Shown piece after piece: positions 17,689 through 26,020 of a DNA stretch of 64,000 bases. A model generated the notes under the pieces. That model did not search any database and was not told the origin of the DNA. It saw only the letters and a program-made list of their open reading frames with translations. The stretch comes from JBBATK01 sp046297095 (lineage in GTDB: Bacteria; Bacteroidota; Ignavibacteria; Kapaibacteriales; NICIL-2): the NCBI GenBank assembly GCA_046297095.1, contig JBKCNS010000063.1:107591-171590 (forward strand), read 5' to 3'. A program made the translations under genes and the position numbers. Every line of letters begins with the position of its first letter. Within the stretch, counting starts at the first letter, position 1.

Positions 17689-18246
17689 ATGGCTCTTACC
17701 TATCTCGGCACTATTACCAAACCTCATGGCATTCACGGTGAGTGCTTCGTGACGGACGTGGATATTGTTCCCACGCTTTCAGCCGGCACGAAGGTGCATC
17801 TGGGATTCAGTGCCGGGTATGGCACGCCGGCCGTGCTCGAGAGCATACAACCGTATCGCAACGGGGCGTTGTTACGATTGCGAGGTGTAAACACCGTAGA
17901 ACACGTTGAAGCACTGCGGGAACAGGGCGTGTTTGTGGAGGAGTCGCTCATAGCGGGCCACGAGAAAGAACTGTTGAGCGCATCGTTGACAGGTGCACAA
18001 GTTATAATGGAAGCCACCGGCCGCACGCTGGGCGTTGTTCGCGAAGTATGGTCTGCGCCGGCACAGCGCATGCTTGTGATAGATCATGCCGATGGCTACG
18101 AGATAATGATTCCGGTGGTGCCGAGCATTGTTCTGAAGGTAACGAGCAATCCACACTGCGTGAACGTCAATCCACCCGAAGGCTTACTTGATATGAACGC
18201 GCCGGGAAGTAATTCAAGTACTACCGTAGGCAATTCCGAAGAATAG
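17689..18246 (+). CDS. rimM: Ribosome maturation factor RimM
   Basis: 185 residues. Binds ribosomal protein S19 and assists assembly of the 30S head. The N-terminal RimM barrel has the hallmark ITKPHGIHGE near residue 10, and the C-terminal PRC-barrel contains MLVIDHADGYEIMIPVV. It leads a short operon with tsaB. The usual partners rpsP and trmD are not adjacent, so the classic rpsP-rimM-trmD-rplS cluster is broken up here. Confidence 0.95.
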   Translation: MALTYLGTITKPHGIHGECFVTDVDIVPTLSAGTKVHLGFSAGYGTPAVLESIQPYRNGALLRLRGVNTVEHVEALREQGVFVEESLIAGHEKELLSASLTGAQVIMEATGRTLGVVREVWSAPAQRMLVIDHADGYEIMIPVVPSIVLKVTSNPHCVNVNPPEGLLDMNAPGSNSSTTVGNSEE

Positions 18247-18263
18247 CAAAGAAAGAATTCCAC

Positions 18264-19043
18264 GTGTGCCGGCGCAACGGCACCGCCATGATCGCTTTTC
18301 TCATGCAGACTTTACCCACATCGCACTTCAACCATGCACGTCAGTCTTCGGACTCCGCATTGCTGCTGGCTATAGAGACCAGCGGTACAGCCTGCAGCGT
18401 CGCTTTGTCAAAGGGTTCCGAGGTTATGGCAACGGTAACATTCCGTGTTCCCCACATTCACGACCGCATGCTCGCAACGATGGTGGAACGTCTGATGGCT
18501 GATCATGCATTACAGTGGGAACAGATACATGCGGTAGCGGTATCGGCCGGGCCCGGCTCGTTTACAGGCTTGCGTATTGGAGTGTCGTTTGCAAAAGCGC
18601 TATGTGTAACGAATCAGCCGGCGCTGATCGGCGTTCCTACGCTGCAGGCTCTTGCACTGGAAGCAAGCGCGCGCATCATCTCCGGGGGTAAAGTCGGGAC
18701 TACTGCCGGGGTAATTTCGCGCATTGTAGTCGCTTACCCTTCGCAGCGTGGACAATTCTATGCTCAACAATTCGACTCTAGTGGCGAAGCTACAGGTGCT
18801 CCTCTGCTCGTGGCAAGCGCTGATTTTCCGTCATTACTTGATAGCTCTACACTGCTTTGCAGCCCTGCTCCAATTGCTGAAGCTTCAGCGCATGCTTTAT
18901 GTGCAGTTATCCCGCTAAGCGCAGATTTTCTTATACCCATTGCCCTGCGCGCCATTGAGCTTGGGGCGTATGTTCACAGTGCGGAGTTTCATCCGCTCTA
19001 CGTACAAGACTTTGTGCCAAAAATCTCTCCACCGGGCGAATGA
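18264..19043 (+). CDS. tsaB: TsaB, tRNA threonylcarbamoyladenosine biosynthesis
   Basis: Scaffold partner of TsaD and TsaE in making t6A at position 37 of ANN-decoding tRNAs, including the tRNA-Thr encoded 1.4 kb away. 259 residues from this GTG start. The ASKHA-fold core begins LLLAIETSGTACSVAL, followed by VSAGPGSFTGLRIG and the PTLQALA helix. Similarity starts only at about residue 33, so ATGs at 18288 or 18303, or an even later start, are possible; none has a strong ribosome-binding site. The gene is 17 bp after rimM. Confidence 0.93.
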   Translation: MCRRNGTAMIAFLMQTLPTSHFNHARQSSDSALLLAIETSGTACSVALSKGSEVMATVTFRVPHIHDRMLATMVERLMADHALQWEQIHAVAVSAGPGSFTGLRIGVSFAKALCVTNQPALIGVPTLQALALEASARIISGGKVGTTAGVISRIVVAYPSQRGQFYAQQFDSSGEATGAPLLVASADFPSLLDSSTLLCSPAPIAEASAHALCAVIPLSADFLIPIALRAIELGAYVHSAEFHPLYVQDFVPKISPPGE

Positions 19044-19218
19044 GAGTCCAACCGGCCTGCATGAACAAAGTGAGGCGGAAGATGGGGTGGTTATGGAAAT
19101 GACTATGGAATTGATTTGCAATGCAATTCTCAAGTTTTGATTGTGTGCTAAGCTATTACAAGCGTAGATTCAAGTATTCTGTCAGTACGATCAGCGGTTA
19201 CTTTTTAATGTTCTTCCT

Positions 19219-20106
19219 ATGAGTATCACGTTACCTTCGATTCTTCTCTTTGGCGACCCTGCAACTGTAGCGGAAACCGCGCGCAGGCTGGAAGCTAAAG
19301 GATTGAACTTCTCTATAATCAATTCTACCGATGAGTTCACCGAAGAACTGCTCGCCGACGACCTCATTGCCGAGGCGTTCCAAGAGGTATTCGATACTGC
19401 CGCCGGCAACGAGGATCAGGATGTAAACGAGTATTATGATGAATTCGCCGAGCATGTGATTCCGGGTATTGGCGATTTGGGAGACGACGCTTCCTATAGC
19501 GTTATCATCGATTGCTCTATCAAGCCCGCCGCTCAAAAAGCGATGGTACTTTCCGAGCTTGCGGAGCTATACCCCTCAGCAATTATCATAAGCTCTACCA
19601 TTGTGTGTACCGCAACGGCAATTAATGCTCTTCTGCCTTTGGCTTCTCAGGTAGTTGGTGCACCACTGATGCCCGGCTTTAGTGCGTCGAGTGTTATAGA
19701 GCTTGCCCCTTCACTTCGAACACGCGAGCTGACTCACGGCAAAGCAAAGAAGTTTTTCGAGGAGCTTGGTTTCTCGGTAGAGTTTGTGGAAGATCGGGTG
19801 GCAATGGTTTTTCCGCGCATGATTGCAATGCTGATCAATGAAGCAGCGTTTGCCGTGATGGAAAAAGTGGCAGAACCGGCCGATATTGACACCGCAATGA
19901 AATTAGGTGTTAATTATCCTCAAGGCTTGCTGAGTTGGGCCGATACTATAGGCATAGATGTCGTGGTTGCCATACTCGATGCTTTGCATAACGAGTATCG
20001 GGAGCCGCGCTATCGCTGTTGTGCACTGTTACGGCAGTATGTTCGAGCCGGTTGGTTGGGAAAACGTACGGGACGGGGATTCTTCCAGTATCTACCCAGA
20101 AACTGA
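19219..20106 (+). CDS. 3-hydroxyacyl-CoA dehydrogenase-like protein, probably catalytically inactive
   Basis: 295 residues. The C-terminal third clearly matches the 3HCDH C-terminal domain (MKLGVNYPQGLLSWADTIG and a GWLGKRTGRGFFQY ending). The N-terminal Rossmann part is degenerate. The glycine-rich loop GxGxxG is replaced by FGDPATVAE, the catalytic His of the HFFNP motif appears as P149 in GAPLMPG, and the active-site Asn (NR) as P199 in FPRMIAM. SST at 125-127 is kept. An acidic insert (around 43-92) is also unusual. It may be a pseudoenzyme or bind CoA esters without oxidising them. The next gene starts 2 bp after its stop and is degenerate as well. Confidence 0.75.
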   Translation: MSITLPSILLFGDPATVAETARRLEAKGLNFSIINSTDEFTEELLADDLIAEAFQEVFDTAAGNEDQDVNEYYDEFAEHVIPGIGDLGDDASYSVIIDCSIKPAAQKAMVLSELAELYPSAIIISSTIVCTATAINALLPLASQVVGAPLMPGFSASSVIELAPSLRTRELTHGKAKKFFEELGFSVEFVEDRVAMVFPRMIAMLINEAAFAVMEKVAEPADIDTAMKLGVNYPQGLLSWADTIGIDVVVAILDALHNEYREPRYRCCALLRQYVRAGWLGKRTGRGFFQYLPRN

Positions 20107-20107
20107 G

Positions 20108-20623
20108 ATGCAAGTTGTTTTGCAGCCTATACATGTAATAATCGACTCTGATGCTTTACAGAGTTTTTCGGATAGAAACATGTTTACGCAGACTGCTCTT
20201 CCTGCTCTATGCCAAAAACTGGGATTTCGGCTGCATGTATTAATCGGCCAAGATCCCGGATATTTGGTACATGATTATCCGGCCTCGAGCCATTCGCCGC
20301 GAACAGCTCTTTTGAAAAACGAATCATGCTCCTGCGAGCGCAGTGCGTGCATCAGGGACGCGGTGTTGTCGAGTATAGAAACCGACGCTTATGTAATGGC
20401 AATTATATCGGCACAAAGCAGCGTCTGCCTTGCATCGTATGCCGACCGTATATTTGCCACCGGCTCTGCTCGCAACGCCTGTGAGGAGAAACAATATCCG
20501 CATCATCCGGTAAATCAGTGGAATGATGTAGAGAAAGTTCTGAGAACCTTTGTTTCCGCAGACCGCTTTACGCCTCGGCGTCAGGCGCGGCTGTTACGCA
20601 TGGATGCATTTAAGTCCGAATAG
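20108..20623 (+). CDS. Degenerate HAD-superfamily (MtnX-like) protein
   Basis: 171 residues from the ATG at 20108, directly after the upstream stop codon; a longer frame starting at 19958 would overlap that gene by 150 bp. The layout resembles MtnX-like HAD-IB phosphatases: an N-terminal IIDSDAL in place of DFDGT (D13, D15), a cysteine cluster NESCSCERSAC where the family has a conserved C-x-C region, and a C-terminal DRIFATGSARNACEE stretch like the ADxVFAKGxLxxYCEE ending. The GDGxxD metal motif is replaced by ISAQSSV and the cap domain is nearly absent, since family members run to about 210-230 residues. It is likely not a phosphatase. The assignment rests on pattern only. Confidence 0.5.
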   Translation: MQVVLQPIHVIIDSDALQSFSDRNMFTQTALPALCQKLGFRLHVLIGQDPGYLVHDYPASSHSPRTALLKNESCSCERSACIRDAVLSSIETDAYVMAIISAQSSVCLASYADRIFATGSARNACEEKQYPHHPVNQWNDVEKVLRTFVSADRFTPRRQARLLRMDAFKSE

Positions 20624-20638
20624 GAGAGGAATACGAGA

Positions 20639-22168
20639 ATGAGACTTCTAAAACCGGCAGTCGTTGTATGTACACTCTTGGTAATGCTTGCGCTGCGTGC
20701 ACAGGTATACGCTCAGGGATCGTGCACGATTACGGATATCAACTTAGACGGTAAAAATGTACCGGCAGATTGTTGGTCGGCCGTGGCCGTCGATCCCCAG
20801 TCCGTTCTGCGCGTATCGTATAATCTTAAATCCTCCTCCGACTCCTCCCCTTTCCGCTATGTGTTACGCCTTCGATCCGGTGATCAGGAAAGCACTATAA
20901 CCAACGACATGTCTTCTACTTCAAAGACCTACTCCGGACTTCCTCGGGGTTTTTACGCATTTGAAGTGGGGGCTCAGGGATTGGATTCAACCTGGACCTC
21001 TTCTGTGGCCACGCTGGATTTTGTATCCGATAAAAATCAAGCGAAGCTTTTTAAAAAGATGATCGAGATGGCGCAAGCACCGCCTGCAACGGAGAGTTCG
21101 TCGGTACCCGTTTTGGTATACATTCTCTCTGCATTACTGGCAGCGGCCTTGATAGCCATTGTGGTCCTTGCCCGAAAATCTGCCGTGAAGAAACCCACAG
21201 CTATAGAGCAAATTTTGGCTAAGCCCCCCGTTACCGAAGAGGAAAAACGGGCCGAGGATGAACGCCGTGAACAGCAAGCACGCGAAGCAAAAGTTCTACA
21301 AATGCTCAAAGAGGAAGTGGTTCATGTGCGCAAAGAGAACGACCAGCTTCAGAGCATGGTGCAAGATTTATCGCGTAAGACTCAGGAGCTGAATAGTCAG
21401 AACAAAGAACTCGAAGTACAGGTAGATAGAGTTTCCAAAGTGAAGTCGGAACTTGAGTCCTTGCAACAGCAAAAAGACGACGTGTTTGCTGTGATTGTAC
21501 ACGACATCAAAAACCCGGCATCTCTAATCAAGAACCTTGTTGATTTGTTACGCAGTTACGACCTCAATTCGAATGAAACGCACGAGGTGCTACAGGATAT
21601 TGTAGACACTACCACGCGCATTGTGTCGATGTCTCAAGAGCTTTCGCGAGTAATGGCGATGGACCAGGTAGAGATTCAGGTATCACGCCATGATGTGGAT
21701 GTGTGTTCATTGGTGCAATCGGTAACCAGACGCAACAATGCTGCTGCGCAAAAGAAGGGCATACATATAGAGTGCGCTGTACCTGCTACCGCAGTGCATA
21801 GCGAGCTGGACAACGAGAAAATCGAGGAAGTAGTAGACAATCTGCTCAGCAATGCCATCAAGTTTTCGCTACCGGGTACCACGGTAACCATTAGCGTGCA
21901 AACAGGACCGGACTTCTTCAGTATTGATGTGACGGATCAAGGTATAGGCATGAGCAAGGAAGATATTCAGAACGCTTTCCAACGTGGCGTGCGTCTGAGC
22001 GCCCGCCCCACTGCAGACGAGCCAAGCAGTGGATTGGGATTATGGATTGTGAAGCGCCTGGTGGAAGCGCACGATGGTTCCGTTACCGTTCAAAGCGAAG
22101 TTGGAATAGGAACAACCTTTACCGTGATGCTACCCTACGGCAATCCTTCTGCTAAGATGGCATCGTAA
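20639..22168 (+). CDS. Membrane sensor histidine kinase with a Y_Y_Y-like sensor domain
   Basis: 509 residues. Signal peptide (1-26), then a small beta-sandwich of about 110 residues whose YSGLPRGFYAFEVGAQG resembles the Y_Y_Y domain of Bacteroidota hybrid sensors. One membrane helix (about 158-180), a long coiled coil (about 200-280), and a HisKA domain with phospho-acceptor H288 in VIVHDIKNP follow. The HATPase_c domain carries N-box DNLLSNAIKF, G1 DQGIGM and G2 GLGLWIVK. There is no receiver domain and no response-regulator gene nearby, so it is an orphan kinase. The Y_Y_Y domain normally follows a two-propeller sensor that is missing here. AGGAGAGG lies ahead of the start. It may be co-transcribed with the two preceding genes. 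Confidence 0.93.
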   Translation: MRLLKPAVVVCTLLVMLALRAQVYAQGSCTITDINLDGKNVPADCWSAVAVDPQSVLRVSYNLKSSSDSSPFRYVLRLRSGDQESTITNDMSSTSKTYSGLPRGFYAFEVGAQGLDSTWTSSVATLDFVSDKNQAKLFKKMIEMAQAPPATESSSVPVLVYILSALLAAALIAIVVLARKSAVKKPTAIEQILAKPPVTEEEKRAEDERREQQAREAKVLQMLKEEVVHVRKENDQLQSMVQDLSRKTQELNSQNKELEVQVDRVSKVKSELESLQQQKDDVFAVIVHDIKNPASLIKNLVDLLRSYDLNSNETHEVLQDIVDTTTRIVSMSQELSRVMAMDQVEIQVSRHDVDVCSLVQSVTRRNNAAAQKKGIHIECAVPATAVHSELDNEKIEEVVDNLLSNAIKFSLPGTTVTISVQTGPDFFSIDVTDQGIGMSKEDIQNAFQRGVRLSARPTADEPSSGLGLWIVKRLVEAHDGSVTVQSEVGIGTTFTVMLPYGNPSAKMAS

Positions 22169-22201
22169 ACACTCGTCCGTCTGCGAGGGCAGGATCTTCA
22201 C

Positions 22202-23437
22202 ATGGCAGGTTCGTCACTCAGTCTGCCGATGCGGATTAGAGCACAGCAGTCGCATTCGTTATTCAAAAAGGTGCTCTCGTCGCGCTACAGCCAACGTATG
22301 GAATTCCTTCAACAGCTTTTAGAGCAGCGCCGCGGACTTGCCACTCGAATCATCGTTGCCCAAACACTTTTCCTGGCGCTCATATGGTTTGGCACGGTAG
22401 ATTTTACCGGCGTTTATGCCGGTGCCGATCTTGCCCAATACAAGCGAATGGCAGCTGCTGCACCGAGCTTTGATCCATCAATACCAGCTCCTTTTGCCTA
22501 TCGCATAGCCGTACCGTTTGTGGTTGGTGTGTTGTTTCCTCAGAACAATGTACCCGGATTTCAACTGCTTCATCTGGTGCTGGTGCTTGCACTTGCCATC
22601 CAGTTTTTTAGAGTGCTACGCCAATACGGAGCGAACGAATCTTATGCGCTTGTGGCTGTGACCCTGGTAGTTTGGAATCCGTACTTGGGCGGTTTTCTGA
22701 TGTTTAATCCGTTTCAGGCAGGCGACACCCTTGCGTATTTGTTACTGCTGGTAGCATTGGAAGCATACCGCAAGCGTTCCGCATTGTTCTTTGGAATTGC
22801 ATTGATTCTTGCGGCAACTGTTCGCGAGACTCCACTTCTTATTGTCCCCGCAGCTGCTTTTGCCTTGCGCAAGGATACCCGCATGATGCTGCGGTTCATG
22901 ATTGCCGCGCTTCCTGCTATAGCGGTGTTTGTTATGATTCGGATGTTGATCCCTTCGTCGAATCCGCAGTGGAGTATTCTCTCCACACTTGCCGACTATG
23001 CGCCCGATGCAATCTCGCCGGAGCGTTGGGGTAGAATGCTTATCAATACCTGCGCGCCACTCTCGCTACTCGTGATGACCATCATCCGCAAGAATTGGAA
23101 AGATCTGGGTTCGTACCCTGCAGAACTGTCATTGATGGTTGCTCTCACTGCAGCTTCGTTCACAGGAGGGGATGTGGAACGTTTGCTAAGCCCGGTACTT
23201 TTACTACTGCTTATTGTGCTTCGTCCTTATGTGGAAACGTATCTAAAAAACGCACGTTTCAATCTTGCATTGGCAATTGCAGTACCGGTGTGTGCGAATC
23301 ACTTTATCTACGCGCGACATGGGTCGTTTCTGCCGAACACCGCGTATTACGCCCTTTCTCTTGCAAGTTCAATGCTCGTTGCGTGGACCGCATATCGGGC
23401 AACGTCATCCGGCTCTGAAACTGCCCTCCATCCCTGA
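22202..23437 (+). CDS. Polytopic membrane protein, GT-C-like, function unknown
   Basis: 411 residues with about ten predicted membrane helices. The luminal-type loop AYRIAVPF after the first helix (YR with a nearby P) and helix spacing resemble GT-C glycosyltransferase-like proteins, but no catalytic acidic pair can be picked out. A soluble N-terminus of about 45 residues precedes helix 1. ATG 22202 has AGGA 8 nt upstream; an ATG at 22298 is an alternative. It lies 33 bp after the kinase gene and is probably in the same operon. Confidence 0.7.
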   Translation: MAGSSLSLPMRIRAQQSHSLFKKVLSSRYSQRMEFLQQLLEQRRGLATRIIVAQTLFLALIWFGTVDFTGVYAGADLAQYKRMAAAAPSFDPSIPAPFAYRIAVPFVVGVLFPQNNVPGFQLLHLVLVLALAIQFFRVLRQYGANESYALVAVTLVVWNPYLGGFLMFNPFQAGDTLAYLLLLVALEAYRKRSALFFGIALILAATVRETPLLIVPAAAFALRKDTRMMLRFMIAALPAIAVFVMIRMLIPSSNPQWSILSTLADYAPDAISPERWGRMLINTCAPLSLLVMTIIRKNWKDLGSYPAELSLMVALTAASFTGGDVERLLSPVLLLLLIVLRPYVETYLKNARFNLALAIAVPVCANHFIYARHGSFLPNTAYYALSLASSMLVAWTAYRATSSGSETALHP

Positions 23438-23469
23438 TCTGCAGTCCCATCTGCTACAATGAACTTTAC

Positions 23470-23534
23470 ATCGAGGTTATACATCGAGGTTATACATCGT
23501 GGGCATGCATCGAAGCTATGCGTTGAGGTTATGC
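23470..23534. repeat. Five 13-bp tandem repeats
   Basis: Head-to-tail units at 23470, 23483, 23496, 23509 and 23522 with consensus ATCGAGGTTATRC. The first two are identical and the others diverge by 2-5 bases. The array fills most of the 91-bp gap between convergent genes and its last unit includes the stop codon of the TerC-family gene, so that C-terminus is shaped by the repeat edge. Confidence 0.88.
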
Positions 23535-24482
23535 ATCTGCCTGTTTCTTTTTTCTGCGAGCAGGAGACAGAAGTGATGCGATGGTTGATATTCCCAGAAC
23601 ACTAACCACTACAAGCAAGGAAACTCCCGTCGAGATGTGCACCCACTCGGCCAGCACCATCTTCGATCCTATAAACATCAACACAACGGAAAGACCGTAT
23701 TTCAAGTACTGTAACAAGTTCAGAAGTCCGGCAAGCGCGAAAAACAATGAGCGCAAACCCAGAATGGCAAAAGCGTTCGAGGTGTACACAATAAACGGAT
23801 CTCTTGAGATGGCCAGAATAGCCGGTATGGAATCGATAGCAAAAACCAAATCAGTGATTTCCACGACGAGCACAACAATGAACAGCGGTGTGGCAAACCA
23901 ACGTTTATCGATACGCACAAAAAACTTATCCTCGTGGGTTTCATGCGTCACCGGGAAGAACTTCTTGAACAATCGCACAACAGGATTGCTTTCCGGATGT
24001 ATTTCCTTCTCCCCTTCCAAGCCCATGCGGAACCCGGTAATAACCAAGAATCCGCCAAACACGTACATGATCCAGCTGAATTGATTGATAAGCGACACGC
24101 CGGCTACGATAAGAAGTATGCGGAAAATCAACGCGCCTATGATTCCCCAAAAGAGCACCTTGTGCTGATACTCGTCCTTCACCCGGAAATACTCAAATAT
24201 GAGTATGATCACGAAGAGGTTGTCTACACTGAGCGATTGCTCAATGATGTAGCCGGTGAGAAACTCCAAGGCTTTACTCTGCGCGTTGGCATCCATGCCC
24301 ATTTGCCAATAAATACCCACCATAAACAACCCTGCAAGGGCCATCCAGGCGAAGGTCCAGCCCAGAGACTCACGAATTGTTACCTTATGACTCTTCTTGT
24401 TGAATACAGCAAGATCCAGCCACAGCATAACCGTGATAAACAAACCAAAAGCAACCCACATCCACAACGGTTCGGGACCCAT
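23529..24482 (-). CDS. TerC-family integral membrane protein (Alx/YkoY-like)
   Basis: 317 residues and about nine membrane helices. Family motifs are visible: EQSLSVDNLFVI in an early helix and VEITDLVFAIDSIPAI later, each with the paired acidic and polar residues thought to move manganese or other cations. The start at 24482 gives a protein beginning MGPEPLWMWVAF, the normal TerC start; a longer frame to 24620 would run through the promoter region shared with lysC. TerC proteins export Mn or charge metalloenzymes during secretion. No yybP-ykoY manganese riboswitch was recognised upstream. Confidence 0.9.
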   Translation of the reverse strand: MGPEPLWMWVAFGLFITVMLWLDLAVFNKKSHKVTIRESLGWTFAWMALAGLFMVGIYWQMGMDANAQSKALEFLTGYIIEQSLSVDNLFVIILIFEYFRVKDEYQHKVLFWGIIGALIFRILLIVAGVSLINQFSWIMYVFGGFLVITGFRMGLEGEKEIHPESNPVVRLFKKFFPVTHETHEDKFFVRIDKRWFATPLFIVVLVVEITDLVFAIDSIPAILAISRDPFIVYTSNAFAILGLRSLFFALAGLLNLLQYLKYGLSVVLMFIGSKMVLAEWVHISTGVSLLVVVSVLGISTIASLLSPARRKKKQADA

Positions 24483-24652
24483 AATTTTTTTGAATAGTAT
24501 AACTACTGCGAATATACGCCCATGCGCAGGCTGTGCCAATGCTTGGTGTAGCCCAACGAGCAGTAAACAAAAAGTGTGACGCCAAAGGGCTATTTTGCCG
24601 CGCGTACATACCGTATGCAAAACTGTGCACTCATTTTTTTGTTTGCTGCCTG

Positions 24653-25978
24653 ATGATAGTCATGAAGTTCGGTGGAACATCGGTTCGAACCGCATCGGCG
24701 ATGCGCAGTGCATCGGCGTGCGTGCAAGCCCACCTGGACAAACATCCTCTTGTGGTGCTCTCCGCCTGTGGCGGCATGACGAACGAGCTTCTGGCCTTGG
24801 CGCGTGCCGCCGGACAAGCTGATTCAGCCGGTATAGATCGTCATCTGCACCAAATTCGCGAACATCATCGTGAGCTTTGCCTGGAGCTTTTTGTTGGAGC
24901 TGAGTTACGAACAACAGCCCTTGATCACGTTGATTCTTTAGTAAACGAACTACATGAATACGTACAGGGCATGGCAATACTCTGTGAGTGTACCCCCCAA
25001 AGCATGGATACGGTGGCATCCTTTGGTGAGCGATTGTCGTCGGCTGTGTTTGTTTTGCATCTACAGGAGTGTTCGGTACCAAGCGTGCCGGTTGATGCAA
25101 CGCACTTCATGAAAACCTCCGACAACTACACCGGCGCTGAAGTAAACATGAGCCGCACGCGTGAGTGCGCGCGCCGTGATCTCTTGCCACACATTACCAA
25201 TGGCCGAGTAATAGTAACGCAAGGTTTTCTGGGCCTAGGCGAAAGCGGGAATCGAACAACGCTTGGTCGTGGGGGCTCTGATGTATCAGCAGCTATTATC
25301 GGTGCTGTGCTCGAGGCCGATGAGATACAAATTTGGACTGACGTAAACGGTGTGATGTCTGCCGACCCGCACATAGTACCCGATGCACGTACACTCGCAG
25401 AGATTACCTTCAGTGAGTTACGTGACTTATCGTGGTACGGAGCAAAGGTCGTTCATCCGGACACCATAAAGCCGGCTATAGATGCAGGCGTTCCCGTGAC
25501 AATTCGCAACACCTTCGATCCCGACAATACGGGCACGGTGGCCATTCCTGATAACGAAGCTCTACCGGCGCACATTCGTGCTGTGAGTGTTCGCAGGGCT
25601 TGCACACGTGTAGTGCTTAGGGTATCAGTGAACTCGTCCGGCCATGAGTGTTACAAGCGTTTGCTCGACTGTGCTGCCGAGCATTCGTGCCAGGTAGTAC
25701 TTGGAACACTCACCGATACCGAAGCGATGATAGTCGTGCCTTCTGATCATGCTCACGCCTTTAGCAGTTTTGCCGAGTGCACTCCTGCAGATGTGATTTG
25801 CGTATGCGGTCCGAACCTGCGCGCATCGGATATACTGACTCCCGTGACAAAAGTTTTGCTCGAGTATTCACCGTATGCGGTTGTGCTGGGCGCAGGATCT
25901 GCCGCGTCCTGTGCAGTGGTATCTCCGGAACACTCAACGGAGCTGGTGCGCGCCTTGCATGATTGTACTAAATCGTGA
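24653..25978 (+). CDS. lysC: Aspartate kinase
   Basis: 441 residues. Phosphorylates L-aspartate, the first step towards lysine, threonine, methionine and diaminopimelate. The N-terminal MKFGGTSV phosphate loop, LGRGGSDVSA, a conserved EIQIWTDVNGVMSADP stretch and WYGAKVVHP are all present. Two ACT domains follow (about 300-441), so feedback by lysine or threonine is likely. ATGs at 24653 and 24662 are both possible; no clear ribosome-binding site decides. It stands alone, without asd or dapA next to it. Confidence 0.95.
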   Translation: MIVMKFGGTSVRTASAMRSASACVQAHLDKHPLVVLSACGGMTNELLALARAAGQADSAGIDRHLHQIREHHRELCLELFVGAELRTTALDHVDSLVNELHEYVQGMAILCECTPQSMDTVASFGERLSSAVFVLHLQECSVPSVPVDATHFMKTSDNYTGAEVNMSRTRECARRDLLPHITNGRVIVTQGFLGLGESGNRTTLGRGGSDVSAAIIGAVLEADEIQIWTDVNGVMSADPHIVPDARTLAEITFSELRDLSWYGAKVVHPDTIKPAIDAGVPVTIRNTFDPDNTGTVAIPDNEALPAHIRAVSVRRACTRVVLRVSVNSSGHECYKRLLDCAAEHSCQVVLGTLTDTEAMIVVPSDHAHAFSSFAECTPADVICVCGPNLRASDILTPVTKVLLEYSPYAVVLGAGSAASCAVVSPEHSTELVRALHDCTKS

Positions 25979-26020
25979 ACTGTTGAACGATTCGATCTAC
26001 TACATCAGATTTTTACCCCT

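Noticed and set aside
19958..20107. N-terminal extension of the HAD-like gene into the 3HCDH-like gene
   Set aside because: ATG 20108, directly after the upstream stop codon, gives a family-like start; the extension overlaps a conserved C-terminal domain.
24483..24652. Possible yybP-ykoY or lysine riboswitch between the TerC-family gene and lysC
   Set aside because: No conserved riboswitch core could be found on either strand, although both genes are often riboswitch-controlled.
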